Positions 12,701 to 23,583 of a stretch of 64,000 bases of DNA are shown here, in pieces. Source of the DNA: Mesostigma viride. Its lineage: Eukaryota > Streptophyta > Mesostigmatophyceae > Mesostigmatales > Mesostigmataceae. Where the stretch lies: NCBI GenBank assembly GCA_009746045.1, contig RPFO01000584.1, forward strand, positions 53,501 to 117,500, read 5' to 3'. A program made the position numbers and the translations under genes. Every line of letters starts with the position of its first letter. Position 1 is the stretch's first letter. The notes beneath the pieces were generated by a model. It saw only the letters and a list, made by a program, of their open reading frames with translations. It made no database searches and had not been told where the DNA came from.

Positions 12701-15700
12701 TGAAGCCGCTTGTCCCTGGCCGTTGACGCCCACTCGCCCATCACACTCCTGAGGCCCCTGGCTTTTTCCTATAGATTCACCCCCTGAATTTTGTGTGTGT
12801 CCCTTTTTCCACAGACAGTTGAGCAATCCTCCTTCCAAATACAGCGGCGCCATGCTGTTTTCGTAATCTGCCGCGCGGCAACCCTCCATTCCTCATTGGA
12901 ATCCAAAACTACTTCTCGGACTGACAGCAGGGGTGGAATCGACAGCTTTAAGATCCTCCTCCATCGCTTCAAACAGCCTCCTTTTCCTTCTCTGCATTAG
13001 CAAGCTGGCAGAGAGTTTCGTTGCATTAACCATAGGCAGCATTCATTTATCTAACATGCAGTTAGGTGCTCGCTTTTCCTTAGTAATCTGCAGTTCCAGT
13101 TAAATTTTTGGGCGGCCTGGCATTGCCTGTCTTCCGCAGTTCTAATAGGTATACCTCCGCCCTCCGGTCGCTAAAAAGCTTGCAGAAGCATGCACGTCCC
13201 AATGTTTTATTATTCGTTTTCTAGCGCAATATTAGCCCAATACATCACCGTAATCAGACTTGGTTTGGCTGCGTTGCTGCCATTTTCGCAGCCTCTTTTT
13301 CGTGCAAGGGGGAAAACCGGCATGACGTTTGTGTGGCTGCCCAGTGCATCCTGACAAACTGTCATTACAAGTGTGCCTACGGACTGACACCCAAGAAAGG
13401 CATGTGCCAACTTAGTTTTCACCAATTCGTTACGGGACAACCTTAGGGATCAAGTGGCACAGCATGGAAGCTGGCTTAGAATCCGGAACGTCGGCCCGGC
13501 GCCACGCCGCACGGTGGCAGCCAGCGGCCCCGTTTGCTGCCTGCGGGCTGCGAAACTAGCTAGCCGGTGGCAGGTCCCCCTGGACAGCTACCGGACGTGT
13601 CCAGACGGCCACGCGGCCACCGGACACATGCCACCTGACGGCCCGGCGGCCTCTGGACATTCGGACACAATGTCCGGTTTCGCACTGTCAGCAGAAACAC
13701 TGTTTTGTCTTGTGGCACTGGATTTGATATGTCGCCGTGCAGTGATCATCAGTAAAGCCTGGCTGGCTGGGCACAATTTGTGGCGCTAGTGTGTCCCGGT
13801 ATGGGTACGGTCAAATACGGTACGGTCAGGGGCCGGCAGGAAGTGAGCAGTAAATACGGGGAAGTACGAGAAAACATGGTGAACACGGAAAACAGCCAAT
13901 GTTGTATAGTTTTGAAGGGAATTCCGATGTCCTACCCGGTCTATGTCATTGCTACTAGTAAGTAGCATCATTCTGCACCCATTTGCTCGTTGGCAGGGCT
14001 ATAAGCTCCTCACAGTAGCGGTAGAGAACACGCTTGGGTTGAATCTACCTTAGCATTGCTTGTTTTAGCTCTGTAGGGATTTATGAAACGTGAATGCGTG
14101 TGTGTGTGAATTTGTGTGTGCGCGTGTGTGCACGGGTGTGTATTCAGTGAGACTATTGTGTATGTGCAAAACATGGATGCATGTCGCATAACATGTGCAC
14201 GACATCATAATTCTAGTAACCGTGGAACTTCAGGGTAACCAGACTCTTTATTAAAACAATGAGTGGAGCACATACAAAAGGCATGCCACATCCCGGCTGC
14301 GGATGCTCATGGGAACACTTATTGCTTGTAAAGGCTAGCCCTACCCCCAAAACACGCAGGGAGGGCGGGCCAGCAAAGAAAAGAGGCCGACCTTAGCTAG
14401 GTGGGTTTGTTTTTTTCTTTTTAGCGTGTCACGCGGCCTTGGCCTGGACGGCATTTTTTCGCCACGAAAATTTTTGCGTCTCAACAAATGACGCAATGTG
14501 GCGTTCTAATTGCCGGCAGCTTACGTAAGGCTGCCGGGGCTATTAGGTCACATATTGCGTGAGAAAGAGAATCTAGATCTAGTTAGTCACTACGTCATTA
14601 ACAAAGTAACCTAGACAGTGGCAGGTTTATATCTCAGCGGAGCTCCTGCCAACTGGCCAGAAAACTGGCCAAATCTTGTGTCACTACCGATCCAGATCAG
14701 GCGGCAGCGGCCTCGAGAGGTATGGCACGTGCACCCTATAACCTAGCTATATGGCGGCTACCCTTTCATCTCACTATAAAGAAACTATGTTCAGAGAACC
14801 ACGATTCATTAATCCATGACACATCACCCATGTCTATTGTCACCTATACAGTCTGCCTTTAATAAATGATTGACACACGGTCCCATTGGGGACTCGTGGA
14901 GCGTAAGCCTTTGGATGAAAGGAATGATATTGATGATGCACAGCATGCCAGATGCATTGCAGGCATGCAAAACATCCGAAGTCGTCTAAATAACACTTGC
15001 ACATTGTCAACTAGTTACAATGACTATCATTATGCATCAAGGAAGCACAACTCAGCTAATACTACGTGTGCAAAAGCTTCAATATTATCGTGTGTTGCTC
15101 AAACAGGGGCATGCACATTCTGATCGGATTGGGGTCTATCCATGATCATGGATGGTGCACGTATCAACTTCTGATCGGATTGGGGTCTATTCGTGATCAT
15201 GGATGGTGCACGTATCAACTGGGGGGCAAGCATTCGGGCAAGGTAGGCTGGCGCAGTGCAGGGCCGGCATCCTCCACAACCATTGGCACGCCTGAAGAGC
15301 CGGACCCCTCCCCTCCTGGGCCTGGGCCATGGTTGCGTCGATGTCGTCCGCCATGCACTTATTCCCCTCCTTAGCCCGGAGATATGCTATCAACTCTGCT
15401 TTAACCTCCTCCGGCACTTTGTCGCACTTCTTGACAGTCATCGCCCTCTTGAGTGTAAAATTATCGTCACCAACCACTGAGGTGACCGACTGCGCGGGAC
15501 ACGCTAGATGTAAACTTCTTCTTGCAAAACTTGCCCTGGACCATCTAGCTTCCCTTGGCTATCAGTCCAATCTTGTCAATGTTCCTCCGGCCCGGATGCC
15601 CACAAGCCCTTGCGTTTGCCTTTTGTACAATCCTCCCCGTTAGGGTCACGATCTTCAATCTCATCGTCTGACATGGCTGTTGGCTAATGGCAGCCTGTCA

Positions 15701-18700
15701 AAAACAGACAAGCGAGAGAGGCCTTGGCCTTACAGAAGAAATCACGACACTAGAAACGTAGGCTGGCCTGCAAAGTAATGCACTAGTTGAAGCCTGGCGG
15801 ACTTCCGAGTGCAAGCAGCCGCTATTTCCCAGAATTTCCTCCTTGTTAGCTCTGTGTGTCCACTCCTTTTCACAAGTTGCAAGGCGTAGCTCTTGTGAGC
15901 GCCATGTGGCCCGACTTCTAAATTTTACTGCGCCGCGCACGCCGCGCCAGTTTTCATGCCTTTGCGAAAATTGGTCGAAGTCCGGCAGATTCGGACCGAA
16001 AAATACAGTAGGTGCAGGAAACTTACGAATCCCGTGTTCGGTATTTTTGCCGTATTTTTCCCCTATCTACGCTGTACCGGGACGCACTCTGTGGCGCACA
16101 CTGCGGGGCGTGGTGTGTCTCTTCGGCGCATGGGATGCGTGAGAACCAAAGACAGAGTGCTGCTCCCCTGTGGGTGCGGGGCTCCCGGTGCATGCGTGTG
16201 TCGCACGTAAGCAAGTCCCTTGAGATAAATGCCGTTGCATCCTGAGGTTTTTTCCAGGCGAACTGCCCAAGAAAAGCCTGGGAGGCGTCTGATCTCTTTC
16301 GGCTGCTATGTAGCTGACCAAGTTGCTTCCCTGGTTGTTTTGTGCTTGGTTGGGGCGCACTGTGTGTCTGGAAACTCCCTTGTTGACTTTTCAGGGCGGC
16401 AGCGGATGCCGGCAAACCTGTTGGCATTGTCAACATTGGCCAGACGAGGGCCGACCCTTTGGCATCCCTCAAGGTGGAGGCGCGGGTAGGGGAGGTGGGT
16501 TGCTTGGGTGGTCGTGGCCGTGCACTTCACCCGATAAAACTCAGCAAAACCTGCATAGCCCCATCAGTTGGGTGTCGTGGCCACATGACCACCCAATTAT
16601 TGAACTTGTACACCGTCCACGTGGGTAGTTTTAATGCATACCCAATTTCTGCCCTGGGCGCATTTTGAATTACCCTGGATCGTTTGTTGGGAGCAAAGTA
16701 GGGTCCCCGGGTTTCCTTTATTTATTTATAATAATTTTGTTTGCTTTCTCGTCGTGCAGCCGTTCAAGGCTGTCGGGTATGTATTTACCACGGTAAGATC
16801 CCCGGCTTTCTGTTGTTTGCTTGCTGTTTCTCCCAGAAAAACCACCGCGGGTCAGCAAGATTTAATTTATTTATTTACGTTTGCTACCTAGTTTATCTCC
16901 ACTGCACAGCCCCAGGACTTAGTCAATTAAAATTTCTTTGTTTGTTTTAAGGTGACGGTCCCGGCGCGAATTTTTTGGCGCCGAAAAAATTCGCGGTACC
17001 CGTCCGTACCGTGAAAAAGTGGTGCACGGTGCACGCACCCCTACCGGAGCTGGCCATGGCAACGTGCTTTCACTGCTACGCAGGCAGACTAGAAAAAGAT
17101 AGCTCACGGAATGCAGAGAAACTGTGCAAATCTTAAAGACAATGAGTTTATGATGTTTGTTGTAGCGGAGTTCGTGCCTTTTGCAGTGTCGATGATTTTA
17201 TTGATGACGTCATCGCCACGGGGGTCCAATCTGAAGTTTTGGTCGAGAGGAATAAATTAGAATGCACGCTGGCGGCGGTGATTGTCAGGTTTTATGGGCT
17301 TTGCTTAGCGTCCAGGATGCATTTGAATTGTTAGTGGTAAAGCTTGAAAAAAATTGCTGGGTTTCGGCAAGATTTCCGTCATGATCGGTAAGACACTCTC
17401 TAGGCTCACGCGATGCGCGTCTTATTATTCCATGGAAGGTTGTTCTTTCTTGCGCCGCTGGGCGAAGGACAATGCCGGTAATGGTACGATCGTGTGCTCA
17501 GCGTCACCCTATGAATGTTTCGCTTCCTTTATGGGTTATCAACGCAAGTTTTCGGCTTCTTTCCGTGCAGTTAGCGCCAGGTAGCATGCCATTGCGTGCT
17601 GCGCATCGCCAGATTCCTGGCACCTTTTAGTGGTTTTTATGTACGTTGCATGGCTGGGACGTGTCAAAGCGTGAGCCGTGGCATGTCGTCAAGTTGTCAG
17701 GGATTTGCTGAGTGGTTTCTTGGAAGGAGATTGCTAACAGCACTCAGATTTGTGTGAATATTGATGCAGCCTTTCTTAGCAGCGGCTTCATTGTGGTTAG
17801 AGGCTCACAAGCCTCTATGAGGTTGTTTCTTGGCAAACAATTATGCTGGAAGTTAAGGTGGCAGTGGTTGTTCTGAGGGGCATAGTGCATGGGTGGAACT
17901 GCGCGTAGGTAGGGGTTATCGTTGTCTTGTTGGCCTTTCTCCCACTAAAATGGGAGAGCCCTAATTCATATGCAAGAAAGGCAAGGTAACCATGGTAAGA
18001 AGCCTTGGCAAGCAGCATGTATGATATTTATGCTTTCTCTGTGGGCTGTCTGTTGTTACCCTTGGTTGGGCAATTAGTGGATATGGCTTTCTAGGGTGTG
18101 TTTGAATTTGGACAGTTTGGTTTTGGGATGATGCTCACACTATAAACCTGGAATATGCTTTAGAAGTGTTGGCTAGGGATGTAGAGCTACCTGCCTCATT
18201 GTTGTGCACACACGCAACAGGTTGCCCGTGCCGAGGTAAGGAAAGGGCACATGAAGCGCCCGGCCACCTCCTTGTACATTGTGATCAAATTGGGCATGGT
18301 CAGGAGCCTTTTGGATGGCATAGCAAGTGTTAGTGTGCCTTAATACTCACTATTGCCTTCCTTAGCGTCTGCACAGGTGGCCAACTGCCAAAATTTATAA
18401 CTTCAATTTTTGCACTCAGAGCTCAAATTTTGTGGCATTACTTGTCGATATGTGTAGTATTTGTTAATATCTCCCAAGGCTGTAAATATGTGTCTATGAT
18501 TTGATTTTTTTTCAGCCTAAAAAGTGCCGTTTTTGCGGGAAAATTTATCACTGTAACAGTAGTCAACATTCTGGGGCTCCAATTAGGTAGGCGACCTCAG
18601 TATTTACGATAGTATATGGGAATATATTGAAACATGAGTAACTTTGCCCCCATTGCCCTAGGGGATATGCCCCTAAAGCAGTGTCTTTTGTCCGTTTTGG

Positions 18701-19202
18701 GGTAATACCGGGCACTGAAAGGGGTATATACCCCCCATCAGTGGGTGGGATGGACCCACACACATCCCATTTACATGGCAAAATCATGGTTTGGGTGCCC
18801 CAAGGCCAGCTTTGCATGTTATTCCATATTATGGTCTTCCAATGCGGACGGTGTGTTCTCTGGAAACAGCGCCACAGTGCTACAGCCAGTGACAGCTTGC
18901 AGATTATCATTGCAGTCTTTATGTGCCTATCGCTTTTCACTCTGGAGAAGATCACAAAATAATTGAAAAACCACGGAGACGCAATGTTAAAAAGTCAACG
19001 TGTTTGATTTACTCTATTACATGTCTCTGGATGGGGTTTGCACTGCACATCTTCCCATCGGCTGTCTAACCTTTTGTTGCATGTCGGACATTGGTGTGTG
19101 TGTGTGTGTGCGCACTCATTACTGGTCGCATCGGTGCTGCAGGTCCTTACCCTCCTGCATGCCAAGGGCAACTTTGACGTACCAGCTCTTCCCTGTGTGT
19201 GA
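3749..19202 (+). CDS. SRT2: SRT2/SIRT4-type NAD-dependent sirtuin, nine exons
   Basis: Exons: 3749-3981, 4337-4402, 5506-5551, 8331-8491, 9035-9167, 9651-9959, 11862-11989, 16395-16494 and 19143-19202. All junctions are in phase and give 411 residues plus stop. Sirtuins remove acyl groups from lysine using NAD+; class II members (SIRT4, plant SRT2) are often mitochondrial. Visible signatures are GAGVST (86-91), [19 protein letters not shown], the RRRYWARSY block, TQNVD (164-168), catalytic His183 in EIHG, zinc cysteines 191/194 and 305/308, VVFFG (317-321), GSS (346-348), VNIG (371-374) and the ending KVEARVGE...VPAL, close to plant SRT2. The segment between the zinc pairs is longer than usual, with a Gln/Ser-rich stretch encoded by exon 6. 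Intron 5 has a GC donor (CAG|GCAAGA). The first ATG at 3749 was chosen; the ~75-residue leader has several Arg/Lys and could be a transit peptide (inference). ATG at about residue 26 is an alternative start. Confidence 0.92.
5115..5196 (+). repeat. 3' fragment of a SINE-like element with (TTAA)n tail
   Basis: This short stretch in sirtuin intron 3 matches the 3' end of the copies at 11.4 and 25.0 kb (CATATGCCCC, then GGGATATGTG) and ends in four to five TTAA units. It is a 5'-truncated plus-strand copy, as expected of target-primed reverse transcription. Confidence 0.6.
6039..7748. repeat. 31-bp minisatellite, about 55 copies, in sirtuin intron 3
   Basis: Units starting GGGTAAACTCACAACGTCTA repeat every 31 bp with few point variants (CAACG/CAATG, AACT/AACTT, CCTCTAG). 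Each unit carries a TCTAGA site. Some variant pairs recur in the same order (for example the ACATCAA and CCTCTAG variants), which suggests block duplications inside the array. There are no unique spacers. Confidence 0.97.
8090..8330. repeat. 23-bp minisatellite abutting the exon 4 acceptor
   Basis: About ten copies of a 23-bp GC-rich unit (CACCGCGCGCCGTGCCTCTT plus three bases) run up to the end of intron 3. The last unit reads CACCGCAG and supplies the splice acceptor of sirtuin exon 4, and the CCTCTTG part of each unit provides pyrimidine-rich sequence upstream of it. Confidence 0.93.
9960..10290. repeat. 36-bp minisatellite starting at the exon 6 donor
   Basis: About nine copies of a 36-bp unit (GTGCGTGCACTACTATAGTA plus about 16 bases). 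The first, diverged copy begins at base 1 of sirtuin intron 6 and includes the donor GTGCGT. Units alternate between CTATAG and CTCAAG variants, so the working period may be 72 bp in places. Confidence 0.92.
10291..11396. other. Sirtuin intron 6, no feature recognised
   Basis: After the 36-bp array this part of intron 6 shows no exon, transposon ends or coding signal. A run of about 20 G lies near 11309-11328. Confidence 0.5.
11397..11680 (-). repeat. SINE-like element, minus orientation
   Basis: This copy in sirtuin intron 6 is related along about 280 bp to the one at 25.0 kb. Shared blocks include GAGAAGGGGCATATGGC, GGGCTACTTCCTGCAAG, AAGATCATCATGGCT and CTCTCTGCATAGGCA. The left end is a TTAAATTAAA tail, so the element reads on the minus strand. 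It has no coding capacity. The sister copy carries a possible B box (GGGTTGAACCC); no convincing A box was seen. Confidence 0.7.
12078..12101 (+). repeat. Duplicated end of sirtuin exon 7
   Basis: 23 of 24 bases copy the last coding bases of exon 7 plus the first donor base (ATGTCGTGCTTCCGGCTGG, then CCAAG in the exon and GCAAG here). It lies about 110 bp downstream. The copy has GCATGT where the true donor has GTGCGT, so it is unlikely to be spliced as a normal GT exon. Confidence 0.8.
12302..14210. other. Sirtuin intron 7, left part, nothing recognised
   Basis: No exon, long open frame or mobile-element ends were recognised. A TG-rich patch lies near 14095-14165. Short sequences rich in GTACGG/CGGTAC near 13790-13860 recur near 16020-16090 and 16950-17010 and may be worn ends of an unrecognised element. 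Confidence 0.4.
14211..14803 (-). mobile_element. Short YR-retroelement derivative (family A, copy A3)
   Basis: A reversed relative of A2 (30808-31401). It has the same 5' end (TCGTGGTTCTCTGAACATAG on the minus strand), the same 25-nt hairpin (GGCAGCTTACGTAAGGCTGCC), the same T-rich/C-tract junction and the same 3' end (AATAAAGAGTCTGGTTACCC). It has no coding region. It is more diverged from A1 and A2 than they are from each other, so it is the older insertion. It sits in sirtuin intron 7, opposite to the gene. Confidence 0.85.
15118..15219. repeat. 51-bp direct repeat, two copies
   Basis: Two nearly identical 51-bp units (TTCTGATCGGATTGGGGTCT plus 31 bases) lie head to tail, differing by CCATGATC versus TCGTGATC. 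Each contains a small palindrome around ATGATCAT. Confidence 0.9.
15190..15674 (-). pseudogene. hAT-type transposase N-terminal fragment (BED-finger-like)
   Basis: On the minus strand, pieces resembling the start of a hAT transposase can be read: an acidic leader [15 protein letters not shown], then [20 protein letters not shown], then [20 protein letters not shown], spread over frames with stops between them. The V..C.KVPEEV.AE block is typical of the segment after a BED zinc finger in hAT transposases. Only the N-terminal portion is present and the frame is broken more than once. It is a remnant of a plain DNA transposon inside sirtuin intron 7; the catalytic domain was not found. Confidence 0.5.
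16495..19142. other. Sirtuin intron 8, nothing recognised
   Basis: 2.6 kb between exon 8 and the small last exon. A 31-nt hairpin near 16967-17000 (CGAATTTTTTGGCGCC followed by its complement) is the only notable structure. No exon or mobile-element ends were seen. Confidence 0.45.
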
Positions 19203-19525
19203 TGCAGAGTAGTCCGCTACCCAACTCATCCATCGGTAGCCTCAGTAAATGATTGTGCACATAACTGGCGCCTTGAAGAACCAGCGCAAATGGATATGAT
19301 ATTCACGTGTATGGGTGTCTTACACCTGAGTGGACTTGTGCATCATGCTTGCGTGACGCGACATTTGGGTGACAAGCGGCATTTTGTGGTGCACTGCGTC
19401 AAAGATTAAAGGATGTCGCCATGGATGCAAAACAGGACCAGGCAATGTGAATGCATGTGGGGAAATGACCAGTGATTATGTGGTCCATGCATCATTGCAA
19501 GCAGATGAACATGTTTGAAGTAAGG
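19203..19525. other. 3' flank of the sirtuin gene
   Basis: Presumed 3' untranslated and intergenic DNA between the sirtuin stop and the LINE tail. No canonical AATAAA was identified with confidence. A TGTAA-type algal polyadenylation signal was not obvious either. Confidence 0.4.
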
Positions 19526-19822
19526 TATTAATTAATTAATTAATTAATTAATTAATTAATTAACTAATTAATTAATTAATAGACACGTGACTGCGTCACG
19601 TGAGCATAAGTCCTCAGTGGGAGGGGAACATGGGATGGAATGGATGGTATAAGCTATCTAGGTCCTAGTTACAGGGGTGTGGGCACCGCGGCCCGAATCG
19701 CTATGAATGCCATACTTGGTCACACGCGGAGCCCCCACAGGCTTGGGGGTGGTCTCCTTCATCACTACTTGCCATCTATCCTTGCGCACCATCTGCCTCC
19801 ATATTACAGACAAACCAGGAGG

Positions 19823-22800
19823 CTAACCGGGGGTGAGCCCGTCACGTCTAGTGTAGCACATGTCCATGCCGAGTCTATCACGAAAAGTCCACGGGTGGCG
19901 GCCCTGCCGCGCGCGGCCGGGGGCACGCCAGGTGAGGACATATCGCCCAGGCTGGGCGGGCTTGGTGCCAGCTAGTCTATCTGAGGTATCTACCTGATCC
20001 GTGCGGGCCAGGTGCCCGGCTAGGCCCAGGCGCCTGTGCCTAATAATGTGGGAAACATAGGGCAAATCAGCGTACAAATCCTCATTACTAATGTGCAAAC
20101 CAAAGAAAAAGGTTGAGGGCCTTGCGCAGCATCTTGGTGACGGCGCCGTTCTGTCGTTGCTCCAGCTCCTGCGTCAGTGTCCACGTCTCGCGCCGTAGGT
20201 TGACCAGGATCGTCAGAATGACGACCTTGAAGAGGTCACGCTTGACGATCCGGGGTAAGGCGGGGTTGCTCCACCAGCGGCGGTGGTCATGGAGGTGCGC
20301 CCACGCCATGCCGATCCGTGTCGTCATGTCGTCCTCGCAGTCGGGAAGCCAACTGCCGAGCAGCTTGAAGTGGCCTGAAGGAGGGTAGTTGACCTCGGCA
20401 TCGTCTAAGAGGCGGAGTGTGGGTGGGGGCCCTGCCATGCCGAGGGCCAGGGCCTCGGTTTTGGGGCTGATTTCTAGACCAACAGCCCGAGCCTCGAGCG
20501 CCAGGCAGTCCAGCCAAAGTTGGGCAGACTCCGGCTTCTCGATGAGCGTGATGTCGTCGGCATAAATGAGGTCAGCTAGTAAATTCTGCTTGTTAGTCGG
20601 CCCCCCTTCCCCAAGCTCGTTCGTGATCGCTAGGCCAGGGGCACGGCCTGCAATGCTAGCAAAGCGAGCACGTGCCTGGCGCATAACATAATCCACTACA
20701 ATAATAAACAGGTACGGCGACAGGACGCAACCCTGCCAGACGCCGGTCTGCAGTGGGCATGGCGGGGTAATGCCGTGTTGAGTGCGCACCGAAGTGGTTG
20801 ACCCCTCATACAGCATGCGGATGACGGTAATCAGGGGAGTGGGGACGCGAGCGCGAGCAAGTACAGCCCATAGAGCGTCCCAGAGGACAGAATCAAAAGC
20901 CTTGATGAAGTCGACGAAGATCAGGATGGCGGGAAACTCACCAGGTTGCAGGAGAGCGATTTCCTCGAAGAGGCGACGCGCGACGAAGATGGCCATGACG
21001 GTGTTGCGCCCAGGACGGAAGCCCATTTGACTTTCCCCAAGGTGACAGTCGAGAGCAGAACGAAGGCGGTTGAGGATCATGCGCATGAACAACTTAAGTG
21101 CGGCGCTCTGGATGCAGACTCCTCTGTAGTTGGCGGGGTCGTCAGGGGAACCTTTGTTTTTGTACAGCATAATACGGTAGCTGTGCTGCCACTCAGGAAT
21201 CGGCGGCGCGTCGGCAAGCAGGATCCGGTTGCAGACGTCAAGCAGGAACCCCGTGAGCGCCGTCAGCTTAATCACCGGGGCTGGGAGCTGGTCAGGTCCA
21301 ACGGCGGCATAGAAGCGGAGTTGCTTGGCGGCGGTGCTCAGCTCGAGCTCGGTGAACGGCGGGAGCTCGTTGGGGTCGGCCAGGGGTTCCGTCAGGGCTG
21401 GGTACGTGTAGTCCTGCTCAGCGGCGGGCGGCGTGGGCGGCGCAGGGACGTCCGCCGGTGCTACTGCCAGGCGTGCGGCCGCCAGAGGGCCAAGCGGCGG
21501 AGGCGGCGGGGGGGCGCCGAGCAGCCGGGACTGGGAGGAATACCACTGGTCGAGCTGCTGCTGCGGTGAGCCAGAGAGCGTCCGCGCGGCGGCTGCGCGC
21601 CGCCGGCGGGCCGTTGGGCGTGACGCAGGCGGGTCCAGGCGTACTTGCCGTGCTGGTCCTTGAGGTGGGCGAAGTACTCGCGGACATGAAGGTCCTCCTG
21701 CTCCTTGGTCGCCTGCCGGATGGCCGAGTGGTAATCGGCTTTGAGGCGGGCGTAGCGGGCGGGGTCGCTGTTGTCGCGCAGGGCTTGCCGGGCCTGGATG
21801 ACGGCGGGGAGCCGGTGCAGGCTGGTGAAGCGGGGCGGGCGGCGGGGGGGCAGTAGGGCCCCGGCCGCGGGCAGCTTGTCAGCGAGGTGCCGAAGGGCCG
21901 ATGCCGGGCCGGCAGCGAACAGCTGGGCGTGGCTGGCCGGGATGTCCAGCGCGTCGACGAACGCCTCTGCGGCGCGCTTGTGGGCGCGTTTTTCAGGGAA
22001 GTCCTCCAGAGCGTCGTCAGATTTCTCGAGCAACTGAAGTGTGCGCAAATCAGGTGGTGCCACGTGCTTACGAAAGGGCGAGGGGAATCGCAGGCGGATG
22101 CGGGCGGTGACGATGCGATGATCGGAGCGCACCAGGGGGATCACATGCGAGCGAGCAGCTAGTACAGATCCTTGATGACGCTTGCGCATTACAACATAGT
22201 CAATGCAGCGTTCAGTGCCAGTTGGCGAGGTGTGTGTGACCAAAGCATCTGGACTATGTGGAAAGCGGGTGTTGGCAGTGACCAAATCGCATGTCGTAAG
22301 CAAATCAGCAAAAAGTTCAGTGTTGGCATTGGAGACCGTACCGTTGGGGGCGTGCTGACATCCGCCAGTACCCGGTGGTAGCGTGGCGTTGGCGTCCAGC
22401 AGCAGAGCGAGGTAGTTGCGACCAGGGATGCCGTTCGCCAGGTTCTCCAGCGCTGCAAAGAAGTCCTTGCGGTCTTGTTCTGGGTGGCCGGAGTGGGGTG
22501 CGTAACCAACGCCCACCGTCAGGGCGTAGGTCGAGTGGCCCTCCATCGAATGAAAAGTGGCCACGAGGAGCCGAGCGTTGACCAGCTGGGGTTCGCCCAT
22601 GTGGCGTACGGCGAGCGGGGAGCAGAGGAGACCGACGCCCCCGTTCCCGGTGCCGTCGCCGCCTCCGTAGTAGAACCGCCAGCCGTCGATGTCGTCAGCA
22701 ACAAGGGCAGTTGATCCGCGGGCCGATGCAGTGCGCCTGTGTTCTTGGATTCCCAGGATGGCGATATTATTGTCGATGCAGAAACCAATAAGATTGGAGA

Positions 22801-22900
22801 CTCGATGGCACTGACAGTCGTCACTGCGCAGGCAGTGACAGCGGTCAGCGTCGGGCTGGAGCGTGCGGGCGTTTAAGGTGGCGATGACCAAGGGCGCGCG
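19823..22900 (-). pseudogene. LINE ORF2: endonuclease and reverse transcriptase, two frameshifts
   Basis: The endonuclease part (about 22891-21600) shows ATLNARTL, ILGIQEHRR, LLLDANATL and SDHRIV, the usual APE-family asparagine, glutamate, aspartate and histidine motifs. The reverse transcriptase (about 21275-20300) shows YRGVCIQSAALKLFMRMILN, ESQMGFRPGRNTVMAIFVAR, FVDFIKAFDSV, GVWQGCVLSPYLF and the catalytic YADDITLI. The C-terminal block HIIRHRRLGLAGHLART follows near 20040. Between endonuclease and RT the reading frame changes once near 21590, in a GC-rich stretch. It changes again near 20100 at a T-run (CCTTTTTTCTTTGG), so the RT frame stops at 20088 while the C-terminal block continues in another frame to 19823. 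An upstream start was not fixed; the first residues read in frame use a non-ATG codon. Confidence 0.85.
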
Positions 22901-23583
22901 TTGACCGAAAAGGGGGGTGGAGGCAGGGGTGGGGGCGGAGATGGAGCAGGGTGGTGATGGGGGTGGGGGTGGAGGTGGTGGGGTATAGGGGGGGCGGGTT
23001 GGGGACTTATGCTTTCAATCACGTACCGTTTCGATTCTTCCTGCCAACGCGTCGAGGCGACGCCGACGGTTGGCTCGGGTGGCCAGGTAGAATGAGTCTG
23101 CGTCTGCATGCACGCATAAGAAATGCGTGCAGTCTGAGGAGGTTTCGGAGGCGGCCGCGCGAGGCGGGGCGAACCTGGCTCGATCACTGCCGACCCGTTG
23201 CTCTCTCTCCGACAGCCCGAGGGCTGCGAAGGCAAAGGGGCGGGAAGGGGAGTTAGGCAGATCCCACTGCTAGAGCCGCGGAGCCGCGGGGCCGCGAGCG
23301 TCGTCATTGATAGGAGAGAAGGGTTCGCAGCGCGGGCTCCGGCTCAGGTGCAAAGCGAACGAATTTATTAGGGGGACGGCCAAGCCTGGCAGCCATACCT
23401 GAGCTGAAGTTGCCCCGGCGGATCCCCACACGTGCTGGGGAGCAGGTGACCGTCGATGCCGGTGGCGATGGCCGTGACGGCGGGGGCCGAGCAGGGGGCT
23501 GGGGCGCTGGCACGGCGGTATCCATGGGGGTCGCCGTCATTGGAGGAAGGTCCTGGCCGTTAATGCGGACGATGAAGACGCCA

